Origin: Aurelia coerulea
Taxonomy: Eukaryota; Cnidaria; Scyphozoa; Semaeostomeae; Ulmaridae
DNA length: 64,000 bases
Assembly (NCBI GenBank): GCA_039566865.1
Contig: CM076947.1
Coordinates: forward strand, 4,223,501-4,287,500
Direction: 5' to 3'
The position numbers and the translations under genes are program-made. This document shows positions 41,811 to 51,780 of the stretch, one piece after another. Below the pieces are notes generated by a model that worked only from the letters and a program-made list of their open reading frames with translations, was not told the origin of the DNA and did no database searches. The first letter of the stretch is position 1; each line of letters begins with the position of its first letter.

Positions 41811-42712
41811 CCGGGTGCGCCAAAATAAACTATGCATTCTTGGCAGGCCACGATAAATCGTACACTGGACCGATCTTGAAGATGTATGACTTAATCTATA
41901 GCAGAAAGCCTGAATTGGATTCTAGGATTTTTTACAAATTTTTCCGTTTTCACTTTTTAGAGCTACAAGCGAGTTTCTTAAAATTTTCGTTTTCGAAAAC
42001 ACTGAAAACCATCAAAAAACGTTGATCAAATTTTCTAAAGAATCAACATGAATTGACAAAGGGAAAACATTTTCAGCGTGATTTGGAGATTTGGAAATTG
42101 ATTATTGTAAACTTCTGCACGAGCGTTATTTCAACGATTGGCCTGTTGCGAAATTCTGTTGTAGTTACAATAAAGTACCGCCCCAAAAGCAGTCACAAAA
42201 TCAAAAATGTAAAAATGTAAAAATGTAAAAAGACTCCATGCTTGCTGGCCCCATGATGCTTTCTTGCTTGTCTTTTTAACCCCCTTGACACAGGCACACA
42301 ACCTGCACCAAAGCATAAATTCAATGACATTACAAAAGAAAAGATATTCCTTTATACCCATGAAATATTATTACATTTCTCCCAATATAGTACGAACTCT
42401 CATAAAGCAGCTAACAATTAGTCGATTTCGAAATCCCAAATCATCATGAAAAAGTTTTCTCTTTGTCCATTCATATCGATTCTTTAGAAAGCTTGATCGA
42501 TGTTTTTTGATCGTTTTCAGTGTTTTCGAAAACGAAAATTTTAAGAAACTCGCTTGTAGCTCTAAAAACTGAAAACAGAAAAATTTGCAAAAAAATCCTA
42601 GAATCTAATTCAGGCTTTCTGCTAACTATTAAGTCATTAATCTTCAATATCGGTCTTGTTTACGATTTATCGTGGCCTGCCAAACGTGCATAGTTTATTT
42701 TGGCGCACCCGG
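41811..42712. mobile_element. Foldback element with about 240-bp inverted repeats, TA duplication
   Basis: The ends CCGGGTGCGCCAAAATAAAC and inverse are flanked by TA on both sides (41,809-41,810; 42,713-42,714). The arms match through CCACGATAAATCGTA, GCAGAAAGCC and TTTTCGTTTTCGAAAAC to about 42,045/42,475. The 902-bp element encodes no transposase. TA duplication and size point to a non-autonomous Tc1/mariner-type element. It is inserted in another repeat with CCCGGGTATGAAAAAGC units (41,741-41,800). Confidence 0.85.
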
Positions 42713-43180
42713 TACAACTTGCATGCGTCAATAGCAATTCGACCCCGGTGTTGAAACAAGATTGCGATTACATGGAAATTCACGTATTGAAAACAATGGG
42801 GATTAACGGCTCAAAAGCTTCATGATTGAACAATGTCAAACTTTGGTGACATGGGAACGAGGCTGTTCATTTTGGTACATTCTGCACACTTAGTATATAG
42901 GGTAATAACTGGACACACTAAAACCTCCTGCACATCCTGGCTTACTATTTTGCTTTTTTCCGTGTGGGACAGCCAGGTATCACTTTTACCAATGTGTTTG
43001 TCGTTGATTATGCAGCTTTAGAGGTCTACGAAATTTGTAGAGCCTTTCTTTGTAAAATGTGTTGCCGAATTCCGAACCATCTTTTGGCAGGGATAAAGCC
43101 TTGAAAATTATTCTTCTGCCTTCAATCGAGGAAAGGAGATTTCTTCTACGAAAACGAAACATATCGTTGAACTGGCGATA

Positions 43181-43569
43181 CACTCATTTTTTTTTATAAG
43201 AAACTAAGGTCCGGGGCTGGTAGGCAGTTTCTTAAATTTTTGGGCCATTTGGGTACCAAAAGTTTCTTACGTGTTTCTTACATTTTTAATGCCGGAAGTG
43301 TAGAGTTAATTTCGTTTTGTCTAAAGGCCTCCCAAATTACTTAGTAAGATCTCAGAACGAGTAAATAACACGATTTGCACTCAAAATATTGTCCAAACAG
43401 TTGCTATAACTGTACAATGTCAAAACATTTTTGAGAGTGATAGGAAAATTGAAACTGTAAATTACAGAAGTTTCTTAGCTTTTTCAATTCAGGTAGGGTT
43501 GTTTCTTAGCTTTCGAAAAATTGAGCCTACCGTTTCTTATAAGCGGTTTCTTATAAACAAAAATGAGTG
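43181..43569. mobile_element. MITE with CACTCATTTTT ends, TA duplication
   Basis: CACTCATTTTTTTTTATAAG at 43,181 and its inverse ending AATGAGTG at 43,569 are flanked by TA at both sides. TTTCTTATAAGAAAC-type motifs recur inside. Parts of the same family appear at 8,390-8,510, 9,785-9,890, 37,340-37,440, 51,781-52,320, 57,570-57,660 and 59,785-59,950, so it is an abundant family in this genome. No coding content. Confidence 0.8.
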
Positions 43570-43735
43570 TAGTTCTTATGAAGTGTGAATTAACAGGGAA
43601 TGTAACAATCAAATGCAGCTAATTTGCTAGCCGCTTTGTGGCAGGGGCAATCCACTGGGACTAGTAACTGTCGCAAGACGCGTGCCATGTTGTTAGGGAA
43701 TTGCGTTCACTGTTCGGTAAAAGACAGTTGTCAAA

Positions 43736-44848
43736 ATGGTTTTCAAGGGGAAATACGATTCCAAAGTGCGTGCAAATATATTGAAATTGAAGAAAGAAGG
43801 CAAGTGGACTGTGAAGGAGATATGCGAAATATGCAGTGTCTCCAGGTCAACAGTGAAGAGAGTTTGTAATAGTGCAAAGAAAGTTAAATTAACAACAAAA
43901 ACGATTGGGAGACGCTTCGTTGCTCCGAAGAAAATGGGCAGACCAAGAACGCTGGACGAACGTGATGAACGGAAGATTTTAAGACAGATCGAGGTGTTTA
44001 GAAGAGAAGATAATGCTGGCCGATTTTCCCTGGATCAAATCAGGAAGGCAGCTGGACTTAGCGCAGTACCTCTCTATACGATCCGACGAGTTTTGCTTCG
44101 CCATGGATTTGCCTATCGACAAGCGAGAAAGAAGGGTTTGCTGACAGCAAAAGACCTGAAAAAAAGATACAATTTTGCAATGAGGATGAAGAAAGAGCGT
44201 TCCGGTGACGTATGGAAAAACGAGATTTCATTTTATTTGGATGGGAAGAGCTTTGTGCACAAAGTGAACCCCCTGTCAACTTGCAGCAGTCCTACGGCAC
44301 GTGTTTGGAGGAGAAGGAGCGAAGGAATGGAAAAAGGCTGCACTTCCAGAGGCTCAAAATGTGGAACAGGAGGGAGAAAAGTAAACTTTCTCGTGTGTAT
44401 TTCACATGGCCATGGTGTCTGCTCTGTTACACAGTATCAGAAGATGGATGGTGCCTATTTCACATCATTTGTGAGCGACGAATTTCCAAGACTGTTGAGG
44501 GACTTTGGAAAAACAGAAGAGAGGTTATGGATTCAAGATGGTGACCCGTCCCAGAACTGTAAGTCAGCCCGTGAAGCCTGGGAATCACTTGGGGCAAAGC
44601 TGCTACAAATTCCACCTCGCAGTCCTGATGTGAACCCCATAGAAAATGTTTTTCATTTGGCGGTAAAGGCATTGGAAAAGGACACGATGGAACAGGTAAT
44701 TACCCATGAAACCTATGAACAGTTCGTTGCTCGTGTCCGACGCATATTACACGCTATACCTATTTCTGTAATAGACAAAACAATCGAATCTGTAGAAAAA
44801 CGTATAGATCTCATCATAGCTAATAAGGGGAAACGGTTAAAGTATTAA
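43736..44848 (+). CDS. Tc1-type transposase (DD34E), 370 aa, uninterrupted
   Basis: ATG 43,736 to TAA 44,846-44,848. The protein carries out cut-and-paste transposition at TA sites. The N-terminal helix-turn-helix is WTVKEICEICSVSRSTVKRV (24-43), then the GRPR motif (69-72), a second HTH, and an IS630/Tc1-type DDE domain: D169 (FYLDGKSF), D268 (RLWIQDGDPSQN) and E303 (PRSPDVNPIENVF). The 34 residues between the last two give DD34E. Length is somewhat above the usual 340 aa because of a longer N-terminus. No stop or frameshift is visible. I could not find convincing inverted repeats flanking the gene, so the ends of its element are unclear. The CACTCATT MITE ends only 167 bp upstream. Confidence 0.85.
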   Translation: MVFKGKYDSKVRANILKLKKEGKWTVKEICEICSVSRSTVKRVCNSAKKVKLTTKTIGRRFVAPKKMGRPRTLDERDERKILRQIEVFRREDNAGRFSLDQIRKAAGLSAVPLYTIRRVLLRHGFAYRQARKKGLLTAKDLKKRYNFAMRMKKERSGDVWKNEISFYLDGKSFVHKVNPLSTCSSPTARVWRRRSEGMEKGCTSRGSKCGTGGRKVNFLVCISHGHGVCSVTQYQKMDGAYFTSFVSDEFPRLLRDFGKTEERLWIQDGDPSQNCKSAREAWESLGAKLLQIPPRSPDVNPIENVFHLAVKALEKDTMEQVITHETYEQFVARVRRILHAIPISVIDKTIESVEKRIDLIIANKGKRLKY

Positions 44849-45083
44849 AATGTACCCACGTGAAGCCTTAGTGATAAGGAAACATGGTTGTTGAGCTTAG
44901 TATCCCTTGACACCCTGTGCTCTTTCTTGAATGTGTTAATACCGGGAATTAGAGAGAATAGTAACATCTTAGTGGTAAAACTTTAAAAGAAAAATGAATT
45001 GATCATGCCTGATTGGAGTAGAAACCAAATCTGTAGCAGGGAACATTCCATATGATACACAAATGGAAATTGTAGGTACTGAG

Positions 45084-45530
45084 CTATGGGGGCGAGTATT
45101 GTCACAGTACTCACCAACAGTACTCACTAACAAATGTATCTCTTATTCTTTATTGTCATATGATATCTTCAATATTTTTGAATATTCATATTCATCATTC
45201 AAAAGGCTTTCCAAAAATATATATTTATGTAATATTTTAATAAATATTCATGATATTTCCAACATTACTCACTTTTCAGTAAATAAAATATATTATTTAT
45301 ATTTTTTAGAGTGGCAAAAAGCGAGTAATGTTGGGAGTAATTGCTATTGTGAGCCACTGATACTTTTTTAGACAATTTCAACAAATAAGGCAGATACATA
45401 TGCCTAATGTTCACCCATATAACATGTTTCCAAAAAAAATTGCCATTTAAAGACAATTATTTTTGACAGTTTAGAAAGTGAGTACCGTTGTGAGTACTGT
45501 TGACAGTACTCAATTTACATTACTCATGCT
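45084..45530. repeat. Inverted-repeat element with AGTACTCACAACAGTACTCAC ends
   Basis: CAGTACTCACCAACAGTACT at 45,104 is mirrored by GTGAGTACTGTTGACAGTAC ending near 45,512. A second inner pair (AACATTACTCAC at 45,262 / GAGTAATGTTGG at 45,324) brackets a central TATATTT core. It looks like a small AT-rich foldback element. A (TTG)n microsatellite follows at 45,531-45,549. Confidence 0.65.
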
Positions 45531-45827
45531 GTTGTTGTTGTTGTTGTTATATGATTAGTCTTGGGCTTTACTGTTGTAGAGGATAACTTTTTTTAAATGT
45601 TACCTATCCTTTGGGCCTCAGGACCCTTACAAATGAATAATGTTGCCATAAATTGGGTGTGGTCATACTGAAAGGGTGTGGCAAATTGAAAGGGGGTTAT
45701 TTCTAGCGAGGCTCCAACCAGTGTCAACTTACCACAAGTATTTGTGCGCATGTGCAATTAAGTGCAATGTATTTTCATATCTCAACTAAGTTATGGGCGT
45801 GTTTTATTATTTGTTGTAAATTGTACG
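45531..45827. other. 3' flank of the Rep gene
   Basis: Microsatellite (TTG)n, then ordinary sequence with no frame. Confidence 0.35.
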
Positions 45828-47132
45828 TTATATTGCATCTTTTTTGTGCTTTAAGATCATCTCAGCAAAGCAGTGTGGACAAGGCAACAGCTCCTTCTGC
45901 TCAGACTGCTGTATTACCCTCCAGAGATTGAACTGCTTCCATCTAATATCCATCATTCTGGTGTTTATAGCATCTATAGCCCCACCCTTGGCAAGCATAA
46001 TTGGCATGTCAGCTGTAGCAAAGATGGGCGTGTCTCTGGTGAGTTCTATATCCTTGCTGCATGCATTCTTTGGAGCTGGAAGATGGGTTACGTCTCCCTC
46101 AAGCAAAATCAAAAAGGTCTCCCATGCAATGATGACTGGACTCCAACGAAAGTCATTCAGAAAAATGATTTCCTTCTCGTCTACACCGACCCATGCAAAA
46201 GTTCCGTGAGCAGGATTCGAAAATGTCGAAAACATCTCTTTCAATGGTTTCAACAAGAAACTTTTCCCACAATTTGCAGGGCCATGAATATAGATGTTTC
46301 TGAATTTGCCACGCCCATTTTTAAGTAGGTCGTACACGGCTGTAGCAAATACAGAAACATCGATTCGATTTTGCTGCAATACCTGCTCTGCACTCTCAAT
46401 CCACACCCCATCACAACCTTCAATGCAAGGATTGATCCTGGCAGCTGCGAGAATCTCCATCCTTGTCATCTTGGCTCGCTCCAGCTTATATTTAGCTTCC
46501 GCTAGCTCTACCGACAACGCAAGGGCGTTATCCACACATTTTGTGCCTTTATTTGCAATGCATTCTGCAAGGCTGCAATTACCCTCATTCTGTAAGGATG
46601 CAGCTAATGCCATAACCTCAACGCGTGTTTCCATTTTGCGCATCTGTATCATTTCCAGCAAGTCGTAATCAGACATCATTTTTACGCGTTTTTTGTCCCC
46701 TCCGCGTCCTTTGCGGCGTTTAGATTTTACTGCCTGGGTTGTTTTTGGCATAACCGTCATTTCTGGGTGCCCTTCTGATTGGATAAAGTCGTGATCGTCT
46801 TTTTTTACGTAAAGGTACGCACTGTAATAGGTATCTCCCTCCTCTCCTTCATTGAAATTCACATTTATACCGTATGTCGCTAAAATGCGTCTCCGTACTG
46901 CGGCCCAACGGGAGCGTTTCGATAACTTTAAAGCCATATGATAATGCTTGCCCCCATCCTTGTGTGCCTCCATACTCACTGCCCATTGCTTCAAGGTTAG
47001 ATTTCTCGCAACGAATGATTCTTTTATGATGTGAGCAAATGATTCACGTGTAGGATACATTTGCAAATCAGCTTGACTGTACGTCAGCAAGTAGACAAGA
47101 CGCTGTACTGGTAAAACGTTGTTAACTGCCAT
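45828..47132 (-). CDS. HUH-endonuclease/SF3-helicase Rep protein, 434 aa, intact
   Basis: Single uninterrupted frame, ATG at 47,130-47,132. The N-terminal HUH (rolling-circle) nuclease has motif I LLTYSQ (15-20), motif II GKHYHMALKL with His63 and His65, and motif III AYLYVKKDD with the likely nicking Tyr108 and Lys111. After a basic linker (residues 135-150) and a helical stretch comes a superfamily 3 helicase: Walker A GPANCGKS (284-291), Walker B EIIFLNDFRW (321-330) and sensor TPIFATADMPI (368-378). A CPHC pair lies near the C-terminus. This layout is that of Rep proteins of single-stranded-DNA replicons (CRESS-type, parvovirus-like). Similar ORFs occur in invertebrate genomes. It could be an endogenous viral copy or a Rep-based mobile element. 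No capsid gene lies next to it, and I did not identify an origin hairpin. Confidence 0.8.
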   Translation of the reverse strand: MAVNNVLPVQRLVYLLTYSQADLQMYPTRESFAHIIKESFVARNLTLKQWAVSMEAHKDGGKHYHMALKLSKRSRWAAVRRRILATYGINVNFNEGEEGDTYYSAYLYVKKDDHDFIQSEGHPEMTVMPKTTQAVKSKRRKGRGGDKKRVKMMSDYDLLEMIQMRKMETRVEVMALAASLQNEGNCSLAECIANKGTKCVDNALALSVELAEAKYKLERAKMTRMEILAAARINPCIEGCDGVWIESAEQVLQQNRIDVSVFATAVYDLLKNGRGKFRNIYIHGPANCGKSFLLKPLKEMFSTFSNPAHGTFAWVGVDEKEIIFLNDFRWSPVIIAWETFLILLEGDVTHLPAPKNACSKDIELTRDTPIFATADMPIMLAKGGAIDAINTRMMDIRWKQFNLWRVIQQSEQKELLPCPHCFAEMILKHKKDAI

Positions 47133-48194
47133 ATTTGATAACGGTTATAATGCGGGAATTTTGAATTTTTCGTTTTAAAACTTTGATCACATGTGTAATT
47201 AGATTTGAAAGTGGAGTCCATTGTTAGAAACATTAAACGGGAAATACGAAATAGATTGACTGACTATGCGAGCAATAGAATTTAAGGCAACCGAATGATA
47301 TCTTGTTAGTGTTTTTTAATTGGTATTTTGTAGGTATATTAATTTTCTTACAATTGAGTTAGTTATTAAGCTTTGCTGAATTTGTTATGTTCCTGTTAAC
47401 ATGCATTGTTCGTTACTATTCACAGATGCCTCATTTTTCAGTCTTGTCTCCGTGGCGGTATATAAATTAGGCCATTTTGTGCTGTTCAGTGAAAGAAATC
47501 GAAGCCATCAATTTCTTATTGCAGAGCATTTTAGAGAATGTTTTAGATGGAGAATTCAGAAAAACTATGCAAAATCTTTGTAAAAAAATATTGCGAACAA
47601 TGCAGTTCGCCTGAAATCGGACAGAAGGACCATTTTGCCTGCCTAAAATCCTCTCTCGTACGGTGATTTTCAATGCTGCCGCTTCGAAAGGGTAGGACAA
47701 GGAAGGTATTCATATTCCTCCTAAATTCAAGCCTGCCATCAAGCATTATCAGGAATTTTGAAACGATGCGGTACCTTTTGCCAAGAAATTGCTTTTGCGA
47801 TACAAATATTGAGCGTTTTCGCATATTTTTAATAATTTCCAGTATATCAATGTGAAAAATCCAATCGAGCTAAATAGTTACAAGTTGCAATTGAGAGCAT
47901 TTACATATGAATCCAGAATGATACCACGTTACTTGGAAGTAACATAGCGTATTCAAACTTGGTTTCAACTCGGTCCCATTCTTCTCGTACGGGTTTCACA
48001 ATGAGCCGACAAAAATCATGATTTTCCCGAATTTTAGGTATTTTCGAAGCATCGCTACTCATCGCTACAGGGCAAGAAGAACCTGAGAAAAATATTTCTA
48101 GAAACTACAAAGTATGAATGATAAGTGTCCACAATTTCAATTTCCTACCTTCTCCCTAACATGGCAAACTGATTTTTTGAAAATCATTACTTTC
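47133..48194. other. 5' flank of the Rep gene
   Basis: No frame I trust on either strand; the longest ones overlap each other antisense. No inverted repeat matching the 45.5-kb side was found. If the Rep gene belongs to an element, one boundary should lie here. Confidence 0.4.
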
Positions 48195-48420
48195 AGACAA
48201 TCTCTTACAAAAGTGTTGGACCCCTGTTGAAAAAATTGAATTTTTGCCCCCCTTCCCCCCGTTTCAATGTTGATTGCAGTGCAAAAACTGTTTTTTCAGA
48301 CACATCCATCGAACAAATGGATTGATCATCTAAACAACATTGAAATGGGGGGGAGGGGGGAAATACTTACGAGAAACATAGATTTTCGCAGGGGTCCAAC
48401 ACTTTTGTAAGAGATTGTCT
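48195..48420. mobile_element. 226-bp MITE with AGACAATCTCTTAC ends
   Basis: AGACAATCTCTTACAAAAGT at the left and its inverse at the right extend through GTTGGACCCCTG and G/C runs (CCCCCCTTCCCCCC; GGGGGGGAGGGGGG). A half copy is at 41,437-41,543. Target duplication is not obvious. Confidence 0.8.
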
Positions 48421-49137
48421 TCCCCTGCTGTCGGCAGAGATGATCTTTGCCTAGAATTTTGAATTCCATTCCTATTTCCAGAGAGAACCCTTCGCGGTAT
48501 CTTTATGGATATCCTTGTCCTAAATGAGAACAAATGGATGTTGTTCTTAATTTCTCGCACGCGTCTGCGATTTTGCTTTTTTGGCGCCATGCTGCCTCTT
48601 CCTTCTTTGCTTGGGTCTCCCTTTAAAGTAAACATTTTAAGCCCTTCGGAAAGAATGATTAATCATACTGACATGCGCTATTGTGGTTTGGCAATTCTTA
48701 GTACGCTGAGTACTGGTACTGTCATTGTTTCAAAGGGGATTAATCCAATGATTAACCTCCTTATGATAGTAGGATCAGAAGCGGTACGGGTGACATGCAT
48801 TAGATTTTGTAAAACACATCTGTTGTGCTGTCTTTAGTTTTTCTCCTCGTGTTTGAACTTTTATCAATTCTAATGAACTGTTTGCTTAGGCCAAAACGTC
48901 AAAGCTCTGGTTTACAGGCTGAGGCAAATTTGTCCTTTGAAGATTAATATCTTAACTCTCCACGCACCAATATCAACGAACGAGGTATATATGTTCAAGT
49001 TAGCCATTGATGTATGTTTTAAAAATTATTTCGGATTGATTCACGCTATATTCCTATCGTATGGGTCAACCAAATCTGTATACTTTTTTTTGGGACACCC
49101 AGTATGTATGCATGTATGTATGCATGTACCTCCACCT
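48421..49137. other. No supported gene
   Basis: Overlapping frames on both strands near 48,505-48,837 show no domain. GGGACACCCAGTATG with (ATGTATGC)n follows at 49,091-49,130, resembling one end of a Tc1/mariner-type element. Confidence 0.4.
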
Positions 49138-50119
49138 CTTGGAGCATTAATTCCTCACATACAGAGAGCATATCTAATTGCTAGCATTTGGATGAACGTA
49201 ATACCATCTCTTACAGAAAATGGCTGGGAAATGGCTGATGGTATCACAGTACCGACAAAATGCCTCAAACTTCCAGCTCCACAATCAGTATTAGAACTTG
49301 TAAAATATGGATGCAAGGGACGGTGCAAAGGAGGAACGAACTGTTCATGTTTGAAGGGGTCCATCTCGTTATTCCGACATCTCTATATTCCGACATCCCA
49401 TTACTCCGACAGTTCTATGTTCCAACATCTCGTTTTTCCGACATTCCCATATTCCGACATCCGGTTACTCCGACATTTCTATGTTTCAACATCTCCTAAT
49501 TCCGACATCTCCATATTCTGACATCTCGTTTTTCTTGAAGGCTGTATCACAGAGATTTTTTACGGATTTCTGTTTCAAATACTGTTAATCAGTTAATAAG
49601 TTTGAAGTAAATTTAAAGAATTATAGTCTTTCCCAAATTAGATGTCACCTGCAAATGACCGCGAATAACAAAATAGAAGTGTTTTGCAAATGAATTTTGC
49701 ATTATCGCAAATCTCAAGTGACATCTACTACTTTGCGACTGACTTTATAAGTTGGAATATTGGAATATAAGGTGTCGAAATAACGGGAGGTCGGAATATC
49801 GAGACGTCTGAATATTGAGATATATGTGTATGGGGATTAAAACGGGGAAAACACCTATATTTAATGTGTCGGAATATGGAGATGTCGCAATAATGGGATG
49901 TCGGAATATAGAGATGTCGGAATAACGAGCTGATCCCGTTTGAAGAATGATCTGTCGTTTACTGAGTTATGTAAATGTGAGGACTGTGAAAATACTGCAG
50001 ATTACACTGCAGATGCAGAGAAGGGCGATGATTCTGAGGAAGATGAAGAAATTGACGAACTTCAAAGATGTAAAAGTTTTTCTGTAAAAGTTAAGCTAAG
50101 GTTGATTTCATCGAATTAG
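49138..50119 (+). pseudogene. C-terminal Cys-rich end of a transposon ORF, split by an insertion
   Basis: The frame LGALIPHIQRAYLIASIWMN, then TKCLKLPAPQSVLELVKYGC and KGRCKGGTNCSCLK is interrupted at 49,356. After the 581-bp insertion it resumes in the same frame as NDLSFTELCKCEDCEN and an acidic tail, ending at TAG 50,117-50,119. The pattern (aliphatic helix, 'AP.SVLELVxCxC', then spaced Cys) is typical of the C-terminal tail of a repeat-encoded ORF common in cnidarians and insects. The upstream part of that ORF is not present. Confidence 0.6.
49357..49937. mobile_element. 581-bp satellite-armed element, 8-bp target duplication
   Basis: GTTTGAAG flanks both sides (49,349-49,356; 49,938-49,945). 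The ends GGGTCCATCTCGTTATTCCG and, inverted, GGGATCAGCTCGTTATTCCG lead into tandem ATTCCGACATCTC units on the left (49,370-49,530) and the reverse-complement GGAATATMGAGATGTC on the right (49,760-49,930). The centre has no gene. The 8-bp duplication would suit a hAT-type non-autonomous element. Removing it with one duplication copy restores the split reading frame exactly. Confidence 0.85.
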
Positions 50120-50733
50120 TCTTCTAACGGTAATTATTTTCTATGTATGTCTTCCATACCATTGCCTAAAACCGCACAGGTAGCACTTCTGCGGATTGAT
50201 CAACAGAATTCCCAATGAACAATTGTGAGTAAAATCTATAAAATTTTTACGGTTCCTGCAGACATAATCACAGATTTTAACTACAGTCAACGCCCATGCC
50301 TTAGTCACTATATCAATCGCCCTATAATTGTTATCCTCCAATAACTCGTTTGTGTGATCAGTGAAATACTTTAATTTTGTGATATCTTTCTCGATTTAAA
50401 GATCCCTTGATTTCTCAGTCTCCTCTAAAGTTGACCTAACTTCTTCTCCTACTTGTGTACTAACTTCTTCTCAAGGTGGTCCTGGCAGGATCGTCACAAA
50501 TTTACCGGATTTTCAAACTTTGTAAAGTTGCACCCTCGCAAATTGTAGCAGGATTGCCAGATGTATCAACTTGTTTAGGCACACCATCACTAATTGTAAT
50601 AATCCCGAAAATTGTCTTCTCACGCTCCCATTTTGTAACAAAACTCAACACGCTCACAGGATTATTTTTTGATGTAATATATTCCAAATAAAATTTACAA
50701 TACACATTACGGACTACATTACTTATAAAATTA
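50120..50733. other. 3' flank of OTU-like fragment
   Basis: Minus-strand frames at 50,502-50,705 may be the decayed continuation of the OTU/vertnin-like ORF, but no motif is clear. Confidence 0.3.
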
Positions 50734-51338
50734 CTTTACAATACTACTAGATGCACATCTGAGTAAGTGAAGTTTGGACTGGTCTACCAAACATTCTTCC
50801 CTGGGGAGGATTGTTGAATTAAACATAATTTCCAGACCATTTCTTTTACCAATTTCTATTTCCAAATCATCACCACCTTTTCCCATGAGATAATACGCCT
50901 CGATGGGTCTTCCAATGACAGAAGCAAGTGCCAATTCACATAAAAAGGTTCCAGACTGATAATCTTTGACAATTCTAGATGCCTCGAAACATACAGCATG
51001 TAAACAATCTTTCCTTCTGAAGCATCCAGGGCAGCATCTAAGATGCGCATAGCAAATGCGTTGTTGGTATTGTTGAAAGCTCCATCATTATGTTTTAATT
51101 CCAAAAGGGGATGCAATGCATAATACTTTGCATTCTTGTACAGCTCAATAGCTGTGAGACATCTTAAACTAACTGCAAGTGACTCAACACCCACTAAAGC
51201 AATAGACCAGGCATTGAACAAACAATTGCCACATCCATTTGCTCTACAAGCAATGATCCACATTGAGAACTCTACAAAGATACTGACAGAAAAATCCTGT
51301 TGACATATAATTTCAGGCTTAAACAGGGTTGATGTCAT
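50734..51338 (-). pseudogene. OTU/vertnin-like ORF fragment
   Basis: The minus frame reads IACRANGCGNCLFNAWSIAL, then VGVESLAVSLRCLTAIELYK and NAKYYALHPLLEL. In OTU-type cysteine peptidases and vertnin-like proteins this place has 'GDGNCLFRA'. Here the Asp position is changed (NGCGNCLF), which should weaken any peptidase activity. A shifted frame continues LALASVIGRPIEAYYLMGK and NSTILPREE, typical of the following part in repeat-encoded OTU-like ORFs. Both ends are missing. Confidence 0.55.
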
Positions 51339-51780
51339 GAGTAAATACTATCTGTTAAACAATTTTGGTGTACACGTGGGTGAAAGCAAATAGATGGTCA
51401 ATTTTTTACCCCCTGACTAGCTTTTCATGAAAACAAAAAGTGTACATGATAAAGTTCTTGTTAATCAAGGTTAATTAATGAAATATTTCTAATATCACAT
51501 CAAAGTCCAATTCTTTGTTTAGTGTCTGGTGAGAGCTCTTTCAACATATTTTGAAACAAAAGTTTAATTAACTCAAAAAGAAATCTCTGCAAATGAATTT
51601 TCAAAGAATTTTGTCATGGCCGATTTCAGCAAGTATTATTACTTCAAATTCATTCAGCTAATAAAATGACACAGACTGAAATTTTGTGCTATTCTTACTG
51701 AACTACTATGTAACCTAATCCTTGTGCCTGCATCTAGGGATCCCAATTTCCATACATGCATCTGGAAATTTGATAGACGT
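51339..51780. other. No supported gene
   Basis: AT-rich, no frame. Confidence 0.4.

Noticed and set aside
45844..46668. Plus-strand ORFs of 121-151 aa
   Set aside because: Antisense shadows of the Rep gene, which has all family motifs.
47133..48194. Capsid gene accompanying the Rep gene
   Set aside because: No frame of sufficient length or composition in either flank.
48330..48837. ORFs of about 100 aa on both strands
   Set aside because: They overlap the 226-bp MITE or each other antisense and show no family motif.
49370..49930. Possible CRISPR-like array
   Set aside because: Units are contiguous with no unique spacers, are inverted between the two sides, and are bounded by a target duplication. 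The sequence is eukaryotic.
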